In this document: one piece after another, positions 1-5,589 of the stretch
Position numbering within the stretch: position 1 is the stretch's first letter
How the letters are laid out: every line of letters begins with the position of its first letter
Assembly (NCBI GenBank): GCA_016287555.1
Contig: JAEFAK010000095.1
Coordinates: 1-6,764 of the forward strand
DNA length: 6,764 bases
Direction of reading: 5' to 3'
Source: Oscillospiraceae bacterium
GTDB taxonomy: Bacteria > Bacillota > Clostridia > Oscillospirales > Oscillospiraceae
The notes under the pieces: model-generated
The model's input: the letters and a program-made list of their open reading frames with translations, nothing else
The model's database searches: none
Told to the model about the DNA's origin: nothing
Made by a program: the position numbers and the translations under genes

Positions 1-992
1 CGCACCGTCGCAACGATGCATTCCCTCAGAAGGCACGTGCGCACGGCCGTCCGCGTCCTCGGGTACTTGCGCGCGCCCATGTTCTGGCTGACGGAGGCCA
101 CCGCCGACTGATTCATGGCGTCCATGGAAACGAAGAGGAACGCCTCTATGTTCGCGGCCGCGGCGTTGCCCGCCATGGTCATGTCGCCGAAATAGTTAAT
201 GGAGGACTGGATGAGGACGTTGGATATGGAGAAGAGCGAGCCCTGGATGCCCGCGGGAAGACCGATGCGGATGATCTCCTTGAACGCCGTCCACGAAAAG
301 CGGAACGGACGGAGCACGAGGCGGCATATCGTCTTGGACTTTATCAGGCAGCGGAGGGTCAGCGCGCAGGAGACGCACTGGCTCGCGACGGTCGCTATCG
401 CGACGCCCGCGACGCCCATGTGGAAGACGATGACGAAGATGAGGTTCAGCCCGACGTTCAGCACGCCCGCTATGGAGAGGAAATAGAGCGGTCTGCGCGA
501 GTCGCCCACGGCGCGGAGCACCGCGCTCGAGAAGTTGTAGGTGATCATGATGGGCAGGCCGCAGAAGTAGATGCGCAGATAGAGCTTGGCGAGCGGCAGG
601 ACCGTCTCGGGCGTTCCCATCGCCTGAAGCAGCAGCCCGGAGATCAGTATGCCGGCGATGCCGAATATCACGCCGCCTATGATCGCGACGATGACGGTGG
701 TCTGCACGGCGTCGAGCAGGGCCTTCTCGTTCTTCGCGCCGAAGTAGCGGGACACGAGTATGTTGGTGCCGGTGCCGAGGCCCATCAGCACGTTTAGTAT
801 GAGCGCCACCAGGGCGCCGTTCGAGCCGACTGCGGCAAGGGAGAGCTCGCCTGCGAATCTGCCGACGACGATGAGGTCGGCCGCGTTGAACGCGAGCTGC
901 AGCAGGCCTGACAGCAGCAGCGGGATGGCGAAGGATACAAGCTTTCCGAAAAGCTTGCCCTCGCTCATGTCGATTTCGTAAGATCTTTTCAT
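1..992 (-). CDS. MATE family efflux transporter, N-terminal 330 residues (3' end beyond window)
   Basis: Predicted inner-membrane Na+ or H+-coupled multidrug exporter of the MATE (NorM/DinF-like) superfamily. The frame is open from the ATG at 990-992 to the window edge, giving 330 residues of a family that is usually about 450, so the last helices are missing. It begins MKRSYEIDMSEGKLFGKLVS, then runs into hydrophobic segments with the typical first-helix pattern (PLLLSGLLQLAFNAADLIVVGRFAG, residues 24-48). Further hydrophobic stretches lie at about 53-82, 95-120, 135-160, 168-190 and 193-215. The second lobe begins near 240 (IIRIGLPAGIQGSLFSISN) and includes the conserved NQSAVASVSQNMGAR segment (residues 294-308). 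The start is fixed upstream by an in-frame TAG at 999-1001; Met9 (ATG at 966-968) is the only nearby alternative. No Shine-Dalgarno sequence precedes either ATG. It is transcribed divergently from the metallo-hydrolase gene. Substrate cannot be inferred from the sequence. Confidence 0.95.
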   Translation of the reverse strand, partial: MKRSYEIDMSEGKLFGKLVSFAIPLLLSGLLQLAFNAADLIVVGRFAGELSLAAVGSNGALVALILNVLMGLGTGTNILVSRYFGAKNEKALLDAVQTTVIVAIIGGVIFGIAGILISGLLLQAMGTPETVLPLAKLYLRIYFCGLPIMITYNFSSAVLRAVGDSRRPLYFLSIAGVLNVGLNLIFVIVFHMGVAGVAIATVASQCVSCALTLRCLIKSKTICRLVLRPFRFSWTAFKEIIRIGLPAGIQGSLFSISNVLIQSSINYFGDMTMAGNAAAANIEAFLFVSMDAMNQSAVASVSQNMGARKYPRTRTAVRTCLLRECIVATV

Positions 993-1001
993 AGTTCGCT
1001 A

Positions 1002-1033
1002 CCATGCCCGGAGCGGCGCCGCGGCGGGCATGG
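1002..1033 (-). promoter_or_regulatory. GC-rich stem-loop in the leader of the MATE gene
   Basis: A perfect 9-bp inverted repeat, CCATGCCCG (1002-1010) and CGGGCATGG (1025-1033), encloses a 10-base self-complementary core GCGGCGCCGC (1013-1022) across a two-by-two mismatch. In the minus-strand transcript the hairpin ends nine bases before the start codon, where a ribosome binding site would normally lie. No U-tract follows, so it is not an ordinary terminator. A role in translation control or mRNA stability is inference. Confidence 0.5.
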
Positions 1034-1070
1034 ACCCTTCTTTCCCATTGTAAATACTATATAATAAGTT

Positions 1071-1099
1071 AGTATAACTCCGATTTTCACAAATGTAAA
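1071..1099 (-). promoter_or_regulatory. Sigma-A-type promoter of the MATE gene
   Basis: On the minus strand a -35 box TTTACA (1094-1099) and a -10 box TATACT (1071-1076) are separated by exactly 17 bases. Transcription would start near 1064, giving a leader of about 70 bases that contains the GC-rich stem-loop. The -10 box is overlapped by short dyads (AGTTA/TAACT at 1067-1079; ATACTA/TAGTAT at 1054-1075) that could be operators, but nothing shows which regulator would bind. Confidence 0.65.
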
Positions 1100-1133
1100 T
1101 CTCTCCGCTGCATGAAAAAGCACTTTTTTCCCG

Positions 1134-1162
1134 TTGTACGCCTGCTTTTCTTCTGCTATAAT
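1134..1162 (+). promoter_or_regulatory. Promoter of the metallo-hydrolase gene, extended -10
   Basis: A consensus TATAAT (1157-1162) is preceded by TGC, making an extended -10 element (TGCTATAAT). Seventeen bases upstream lies a weak -35 box, TTGTAC (1134-1139), matching the consensus at three positions; an extended -10 tolerates that. Expected start is near 1169, leaving a leader of about 53 bases before the ATG at 1222. Confidence 0.7.
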
Positions 1163-1209
1163 CGTTTCCGTCATTTACTTTTACTTCCAAATCTTCCAGA
1201 TCTTCATGC

Positions 1210-1215
1210 GGAGGT
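1210..1215 (+). promoter_or_regulatory. Ribosome binding site of the metallo-hydrolase gene
   Basis: GGAGGT lies six bases before the ATG at 1222. It is a near-perfect Shine-Dalgarno sequence with good spacing and fixes the start codon choice. Confidence 0.85.
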
Positions 1216-1221
1216 AACGTC

Positions 1222-2097
1222 ATGTTTGAGCTGATACGCGCCGGTGAGCGCACCTGGTACATAGACGCGCCGTCGAAGATGGGCGTGTTCGAACTGGACG
1301 GAGGAGACGTCTGCCTCATAGATACGGGCAGCCGGGGCGACGGCGAGGCCGTGCTTCCTCTGCTGGAGGAGCGCGGCTGGAAGCTGCGCGCCGTTTACAA
1401 CACGCACGCGCATGTGGACCATATAGGCGGCAACAGGTACCTGCACGACGCCGCGGGCTGTCCGGTGTACGTGCCGCCCCTGGAATGCTTTTTCGCCGAG
1501 CGTCCCGACATAGGCGTGTCCATCCTGTCGGGCGGCGCCGCGCAGCCCGAGCTCCGGAGCCGCTTCTTCAGCGCCGAGGGCTGTCCCTCCGTCCCTCTTT
1601 CCGACGCCGATCTTCCCGAAGGGCTCGAGGCCGTTCCCCTGCCGGGACACAGCCACGGCATGTGCGGTTTCAGGACCTGCGACGGCGTCTTCTTCGCGGC
1701 GGACTCCCTCGTCGGCGCCGAGGCCCTGGACAGGTACGGGATCACGTTCCTGTTCGACGCCGGGGCATATCTGGAGAGTCTTGAGAAGGTCCGCGCGGCG
1801 GAGGCCTCCCTTTTCGTGCCCTCCCACGCGGACGCCTGCGCCGACATAGCTCCGCTGGCGGACAGGAACACCGGAGCCGTCCGCGACGCGGCGGGATTCA
1901 TAACGGACTTCTGCCGGGAGCCCGCGGGGTTTGAGGACGTGCTCGCCGCCGTCTTCCGCAGGTACTCCCTTCGCATGACGCCCCAGCAGTACGTCCTCAT
2001 CGGATGCACCGTGCGCGCCTATCTGAACATGCTCGGGCACACCGGCGTCCTGGAGACCGTCTGCGAAAGGGACAGGCTCCTCTGGCGCGCCGTCTGA
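1222..2097 (+). CDS. MBL-fold metallo-hydrolase
   Basis: A 291-residue predicted cytoplasmic hydrolase of the metallo-beta-lactamase fold with a full set of metal ligands. The signature THAHVDHIGG holds His62, His64, Asp66 and His67. It is followed by His143 in PGHSHG, Asp161 in FAADSL and His202 in FVPSHAD, in the usual order for a two-metal (Zn or Fe) site. The N-terminal strands (VFELDGGDVCLIDTG, residues 22-36) are also typical. Residues from about 215 form a likely helical C-terminal extension (FEDVLAAVFRRYSLRMTPQQ and beyond) with no recognised motif. There is no signal peptide or membrane segment. The substrate is not predictable: glyoxalase II-like, lactonase and phosphodiesterase relatives share these ligands, and no flavodiiron (flavodoxin) domain is attached. 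The gene stands alone between its own promoter and a strong terminator. Family assignment is secure; function is open. Confidence 0.93.
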   Translation: MFELIRAGERTWYIDAPSKMGVFELDGGDVCLIDTGSRGDGEAVLPLLEERGWKLRAVYNTHAHVDHIGGNRYLHDAAGCPVYVPPLECFFAERPDIGVSILSGGAAQPELRSRFFSAEGCPSVPLSDADLPEGLEAVPLPGHSHGMCGFRTCDGVFFAADSLVGAEALDRYGITFLFDAGAYLESLEKVRAAEASLFVPSHADACADIAPLADRNTGAVRDAAGFITDFCREPAGFEDVLAAVFRRYSLRMTPQQYVLIGCTVRAYLNMLGHTGVLETVCERDRLLWRAV

Positions 2098-2117
2098 CAT
2101 TTTCCCGCATATGTGCG

Positions 2118-2149
2118 AAGGCCCCTCCCGCTGATCCGGGAGAGGCCTT
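2118..2149 (+). terminator. Intrinsic terminator of the metallo-hydrolase gene
   Basis: A 13-bp stem with one mismatch pairs AAGGCCCCTCCCG (2118-2130) with CGGGAGAGGCCTT (2137-2149) across a 6-base loop. It is followed by a T-rich run (TTTTCCTTTT, 2148-2157). It begins 20 bases after the TGA. The gene on the other strand ends at 2162, so this element sits between convergent genes. Read on the minus strand it lacks a following U-tract, so it would be at best a weak terminator for that side. Confidence 0.85.
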
Positions 2150-2161
2150 TTCCTTTTCACG

Positions 2162-2911
2162 TCATATGTCCGGGCAGACGTAGCGCGGCTTGCCGGCGCT
2201 CTTCTTCCCGTATTCTATCGCCTGTACCGGGCAGCGGCAGATGCAGGACATGCACTGCGTGCAGGTGCCCTTCCAGACGGGTCTCCCGTCCCGGAGCTCT
2301 ATGTTTCCGAGCGGACACACCTCGGCGCACAGGCCGCAGGATATGCACGCGTCCGTCGCGAAGAAGTCCCTGTCCTTTATCGCGGAGGCGTAGAAGCCTC
2401 TGTTCACCGCGGCGCTGAGAAAACCCGCCAGGACTCCCTTCTTCACGGGAGGCAGGTCGCGGCCCTCTTTGATGAGCTCGGCGGCCCCGTCTATCCCCGG
2501 GACGGCCTTTTCGATGATGCGGCGGGCCTCCTCCTCATCGGGGGCGCTGAACATGGCGATGTAGTTTTCCGGCATGACGGCCTTCGCCATCCCGCGGAAC
2601 CTCAGTCCCTTGCTTTCGCAGAGCTTTCTGGCGTACTTATCCGCGTTTCCGGTGTCGCCGCCGCAGGTCAGGACGAAGTACACGTCCCGGCTGCCGCGAA
2701 GCTCCGTCGCGGCTATATGGTCGCGGACGATGCGAGGCATCTGCCATGCGTATATCGGGGCGCAAATGACCCACGGCGTCTCTGACTCCAGAGGAGACGT
2801 GTCGCGCGAGCGGATGCGGTTGACGAGCGAAACCGGGGTCTCCCCCGTCACGCGGCCTATCCGGCGCGCGGCGTATTCGCTGTTTCCCGTTCCGGTAAAG
2901 AACAGTATCAT
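2162..2911 (-). CDS. EFR1-family ferredoxin: flavodoxin-like domain fused to two 4Fe-4S motifs
   Basis: A 249-residue predicted cytoplasmic electron-transfer protein. The N-terminus MILFFTGTGNSEYAAR carries the flavodoxin phosphate-binding loop (T6-S11), and the flavodoxin-like part runs to about residue 150. The C-terminal part holds two ferredoxin motifs: C189-C192-C195-C199-P (CISCGLCAEVCP) and C217-C220-C223-C227-P (CTQCMSCICRCP), enough for two [4Fe-4S] clusters. An additional Cys225 lies inside the second motif. Length and layout match the EFR1 family common in anaerobic Firmicutes, whose redox partners are mostly unknown. The start at 2909-2911 is supported by GAAAGG at 2921-2926, nine bases upstream. 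It lies 25 bases after the stop of the clostripain-family gene on the same strand with no promoter or terminator between, so the two are probably co-transcribed. A physiological link with a surface protease is not evident. Confidence 0.93.
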   Translation of the reverse strand: MILFFTGTGNSEYAARRIGRVTGETPVSLVNRIRSRDTSPLESETPWVICAPIYAWQMPRIVRDHIAATELRGSRDVYFVLTCGGDTGNADKYARKLCESKGLRFRGMAKAVMPENYIAMFSAPDEEEARRIIEKAVPGIDGAAELIKEGRDLPPVKKGVLAGFLSAAVNRGFYASAIKDRDFFATDACISCGLCAEVCPLGNIELRDGRPVWKGTCTQCMSCICRCPVQAIEYGKKSAGKPRYVCPDI

Positions 2912-2936
2912 TTCCCGTTTCCTTTCAGCGCGTCTT

Positions 2937-5468
2937 TCAGCGGACGCGCACCTCGGCGGTATCGAGGCCGGCCAGGTTCTCTTCGTAGATCTGGGAGAGG
3001 ACCAGCCTGTCGAACACCTGAACGAGCACCTCCTCGGAGAAGGCGGACTGGTTGCGGCAGTCGATGACCTCGAACTGGATGATGTAGTTGCCCTCGCCGA
3101 AGTCCGTCATGAGATCGAGCTGGTCCTCGCTCTCGTATGTTACGGCGTTGCCGCGCTGTATGAAGGCCTCCCAGGGAGTTCCCGCGTCCTGCGCGTTCTG
3201 CCTGACGTAGTAGATGGGGATTATCTCGTCTCCGGGCTTCAGCTGCATCAGGTATTTGTCCGGCATGCCGGTCTCCCCGTCCCTCGCCTTGCGGGCGCCG
3301 AGGATATGCCAGTCGAAGGACGTGTGCAGAGCGCCGCCGGCCATGGTCTCCGTCTCGCGCTCAAGAACGCAGTGCAGGTTGCATATCTCGCCGTTGAGCA
3401 TGATCGGCGAGCTGAAGATGACGTAATCGTCGCAGGCGTAGCATATCTCGTTATTGAGCGCGACGCCGTCCAGCGAGGACCAGAAGCCGCTGAACCATGC
3501 GCAGGCGGTCCCGTCGCGCCAGTCCGTGCTGATGCGCTCGCTGGTGCCCCAGTCGACGAGGTCTATGCGCGTGTCGTCCACCTGGAACATCTGTCTGACC
3601 TTGACGCGAACTTCGCTCATCGCGTCGGCGAATTCGGGCTTCATGTGCAGTTCGGGGTAGCCTTCCCCGTTTATGACGACCCACATGACGTCGCCGCCGC
3701 CGAGATCAAAGTCGTCAAGGGTCCTGACGGGGGCGTACGGGGGCTCCTCCTGCTTCTGCTGCTCCTGCTGCTGGAGCCACCACTGGTAGTATTGCTGCTG
3801 TTTGCGGCGTTCTTCCTCTTCCTGCTGTCTGCGCTGCTCTTCCTCGAGTCTGCGCCGCTCTTCCTCCTGGCGGCGCTGCTCCTCGAGCAGTTTCTGCTGC
3901 TCTTCGTATTCCCGGTCGGCCTGCTCCTGCTGCCACTGCCAGTAGTCGTCCCAGTTGACGGTGTCGTCATCGTCGTCCGGATATCCGCCGCCCATATACG
4001 GACCGAGCAGGATGAGATGCGGATCGTCGCCTCCGGCTCCGCCGAGTATCATCGGGGAGGCTCCGTGCGGGACGTAGACGATGCCGTTTCCGGTCTGCTC
4101 GAGCTTGCTCTCGTCTATGACGAAGCCGAGCTTGCCTACGTACTCGATGCCGGCTGCGCTGAGCTGGCCGGTCAGGCCGTAGGCATAAAGGAACTTGAAG
4201 GCCTCGCTGGCTCCGACGAGCGAATAGCTCGCGAAGTCGTTGAGGTCGGCGTTATAGGAATAGTAGCAGCTGAGCCCCGTCGCCTCGACGCGGTACGGGC
4301 CGTTGACCTTATAAAGCACGCAGTCCTCGATGGCGGCAAGGACCTCGCCGGCCGTTCCGGGGAAGAGGCTCTCGCTGTTGCGCACGAGGTTGCCGAGGTC
4401 GACCATGTTGGAATAGCCCTGCTCACGGGTATTTCCGCCGTAATTCTCGGAAACTCTCGCCTCGCGGCCGAAGTGCGCGAAGAAGTTCGGATCGGTCAGC
4501 GCGGAGAGCAGCGCCTCGTTGCCGAGTTCATTATAAGATTCCGTAAGGCGGCTGACCTTGCGAAGATCGGTCAGCGCGAGCGTCACCTCATAGCCGACGT
4601 TCTGCTTCTCGCATTCTTTGAGATAGGAGTCGCAGATGGACTTGCCGAGAGCTTCGGCATCCATCTCGGGGTGCTTGGCGAGCTGGCCGAGCCAGCCTGT
4701 ATAGTGCCAGCCGCAGCCGGGCTCAAGCTCCTCGGATGCGACCATATAGGAGGCGACGTTCCTGAACGTATTGGCGACGTCGACAGTCGACATGAGGCAG
4801 GCGTCGAAGCCCACCAGATCGAATGGCGCGTCCGTCCTGTCGGGATATACGGCGTCAAAGGCGTTGGCGAATTCGCGCAGCGTCAGAGAGTCGTAGCCGT
4901 GCACCTCGTCGAAGGCGGCGCCCGTGACGCTGCCGCCGCCGTGGTTCCAGAAGAGCATCATTTTATGCTCTGAGGGGAAATTATCATTGCAGAAGGCCAG
5001 GAAGGAAGCGAGCGTTCCCGCGTCGCCCATGTCGGCGTCGGGCTGCTCGTCAATGAGGGTCAGGCCGCTGCTGTCTAGCACGAAGCGCTGTATCGCGCCG
5101 TTGCTGACGGATTTGTTGTGCCATTCGTATGAGCCGCCCGTCTCTATGATTACGCGGACGTTATCCGGCAGGGCGACGGCGAGCGCCTCGTTGAGATCGT
5201 TGCTGGCACAGCCGTAGAGGCTCTCGAGGTTGCTGCCGCAGACGTACCAGAAGACGGTCCAGTCGGCGGGCGAATCGCTCACCGTGACCGGAAGGGGCGT
5301 GCTCGGCGGAGGAGTCGGAACGACCGTCGCCGTCGGAGTCGGAGCGGCTGTCGGGTCCGCCGTCAGGGCGGGGTCTGCCGGCTTCTTCCCGCAGCCCGCG
5401 AGAGAAATGAGCATGGCCGCGGCAAGCAGAAAAGCCGCGGCGGAGCGTATGAGTCTTTTTCCTGTCAT
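2937..5468 (-). CDS. Clostripain-family (C11) cysteine peptidase, lipoprotein with a charged coiled-coil insert
   Basis: An 843-residue predicted surface-anchored protease. Residues 1-26 form a lipoprotein signal: basic MTGKRLIR, a hydrophobic core, and lipobox LAGC with Cys26 as the lipidated residue. A Pro/Thr/Ala-rich spacer follows (about 30-66). The C11 peptidase region begins at WTVFWYVCGSNLES (70-83). It contains the catalytic His176 in FWNHGGG and the catalytic Cys224 in FDACLMS; Asp222 corresponds to the acidic S1-pocket position in known C11 enzymes, which cut after Arg or Lys. The peptidase-associated region runs to about 500, ending in five Asp (498-502). An insert of about 70 residues rich in Glu, Gln and Arg (506-575) separates it from a C-terminal region (about 585-843) containing WFSGFWSSLDGVAL and FSSPIMLNGEICNL, which I take to be a C11-associated beta-rich domain. 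There is no sortase motif or C-terminal membrane anchor. GGAGGT six bases upstream fixes the start. It has its own promoter and is probably followed by the EFR1 gene in the same transcript. Target protein unknown. Confidence 0.92.
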   Translation of the reverse strand: MTGKRLIRSAAAFLLAAAMLISLAGCGKKPADPALTADPTAAPTPTATVVPTPPPSTPLPVTVSDSPADWTVFWYVCGSNLESLYGCASNDLNEALAVALPDNVRVIIETGGSYEWHNKSVSNGAIQRFVLDSSGLTLIDEQPDADMGDAGTLASFLAFCNDNFPSEHKMMLFWNHGGGSVTGAAFDEVHGYDSLTLREFANAFDAVYPDRTDAPFDLVGFDACLMSTVDVANTFRNVASYMVASEELEPGCGWHYTGWLGQLAKHPEMDAEALGKSICDSYLKECEKQNVGYEVTLALTDLRKVSRLTESYNELGNEALLSALTDPNFFAHFGREARVSENYGGNTREQGYSNMVDLGNLVRNSESLFPGTAGEVLAAIEDCVLYKVNGPYRVEATGLSCYYSYNADLNDFASYSLVGASEAFKFLYAYGLTGQLSAAGIEYVGKLGFVIDESKLEQTGNGIVYVPHGASPMILGGAGGDDPHLILLGPYMGGGYPDDDDDTVNWDDYWQWQQEQADREYEEQQKLLEEQRRQEEERRRLEEEQRRQQEEEERRKQQQYYQWWLQQQEQQKQEEPPYAPVRTLDDFDLGGGDVMWVVINGEGYPELHMKPEFADAMSEVRVKVRQMFQVDDTRIDLVDWGTSERISTDWRDGTACAWFSGFWSSLDGVALNNEICYACDDYVIFSSPIMLNGEICNLHCVLERETETMAGGALHTSFDWHILGARKARDGETGMPDKYLMQLKPGDEIIPIYYVRQNAQDAGTPWEAFIQRGNAVTYESEDQLDLMTDFGEGNYIIQFEVIDCRNQSAFSEEVLVQVFDRLVLSQIYEENLAGLDTAEVRVR
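3744..3953 (-). other. Low-complexity region coding for a charged helix within the C11 peptidase
   Basis: These bases encode residues 506-575 of the clostripain-family protein. The central part (about 522-556) is almost entirely Glu, Gln and Arg with scattered Leu, and has imperfect internal repeats: QRRQ recurs at 531 and 545, EEERR at 535 and 551. This predicts a long, highly charged alpha-helix or coiled coil. It is bracketed by aromatic-rich ends, WDDYWQWQQ (506-514) and QYYQWWLQQQ (559-568). The frame is intact, so it is translated and not a decayed repeat. Function is unknown; spacer, oligomerisation or cell-wall contact are guesses. Confidence 0.75.
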
Positions 5469-5474
5469 GTCCGC

Positions 5475-5480
5475 ACCTCC
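5475..5480 (-). promoter_or_regulatory. Ribosome binding site of the C11 peptidase gene
   Basis: Minus-strand GGAGGT lies six bases before the ATG at 5466-5468. It supports this start, which gives a complete lipoprotein signal peptide. Confidence 0.85.
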
Positions 5481-5508
5481 GTTATCCCGTTCGGAGAAAT
5501 GAACCGTC

Positions 5509-5523
5509 CCGCGGCGTCCGCGG
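5509..5523 (-). promoter_or_regulatory. Short GC hairpin in the leader of the C11 peptidase gene
   Basis: Two copies of the self-complementary hexamer CCGCGG (5509-5514 and 5518-5523) are separated by three bases and can form a 6-bp stem in the leader. It lies between the predicted transcription start (near 5538) and the ribosome binding site, close to the 5' end of the transcript. It may only stabilise the mRNA; there is no U-tract, and GC-rich sequence makes chance occurrence plausible. Confidence 0.3.
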
Positions 5524-5544
5524 CGGATAATTCATTGATTTAAT

Positions 5545-5573
5545 ATTATAGCATACTGCGGCGTCCTCTTCAA
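5545..5573 (-). promoter_or_regulatory. Promoter of the C11 peptidase-EFR1 transcript, extended -10
   Basis: On the minus strand a -35 box TTGAAG (5568-5573) and a perfect -10 box TATAAT (5545-5550) are exactly 17 bases apart. The -10 box is preceded by TGC, giving the same extended element TGCTATAAT as the metallo-hydrolase promoter. It begins 16 bases after the stop codon of the dehydrogenase gene. No terminator separates the two genes, so read-through from the dehydrogenase could add to its output. Confidence 0.75.
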
Positions 5574-5589
5574 CACAAATCGCGCCGCG

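Noticed and set aside
196..1005. A 269-codon minus-strand frame beginning MVANYEK over the MATE gene
   Set aside because: It is Arg/His/Pro-rich with no transmembrane segments and is out of frame with the clear MATE protein starting at 992.
1114..1130. Weak AT hairpin (GAAAAA/TTTTTC) upstream of the metallo-hydrolase promoter
   Set aside because: The stem is six mostly A-T pairs and lies outside both predicted transcripts' functional leaders; it is probably just an A/T-rich promoter-upstream tract.
2118..2149. Bidirectional terminator also ending the EFR1 transcript
   Set aside because: On the minus strand the hairpin is followed by CGCACATATG and not a U-tract. I count it only for the plus-strand gene; the end of the EFR1 transcript is not identified.
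1204..2160. A 318-codon open frame on the minus strand opposite the metallo-hydrolase
   Set aside because: It covers the plus-strand terminator and promoter-proximal leader, lacks any motif, and mirrors a gene with all its metal ligands.
3744..3953. Possible CRISPR or tandem DNA repeat
   Set aside because: The repetition is at the amino-acid level (Glu/Gln/Arg codons). There are no constant repeats with unique spacers and the reading frame is intact.
2574..4973. A 799-codon open frame on the plus strand, antisense to the C11 peptidase and EFR1 genes
   Set aside because: The opposite frame encodes a complete lipoprotein protease with catalytic residues and a good ribosome binding site. The antisense frame has no family motif, and its poly-Leu tract is just the complement of the Glu/Gln/Arg-rich insert. 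Long antisense frames are expected in GC-rich coding sequence.
5558..5588. Inverted repeat GCGGCG/CGCCGC flanking the -35 box of the C11 peptidase promoter, as an operator or a terminator for the SDR gene
   Set aside because: The arms are six GC-only bases with a 19-base gap, likely by chance at this base composition, and no U-tract follows on the minus strand.
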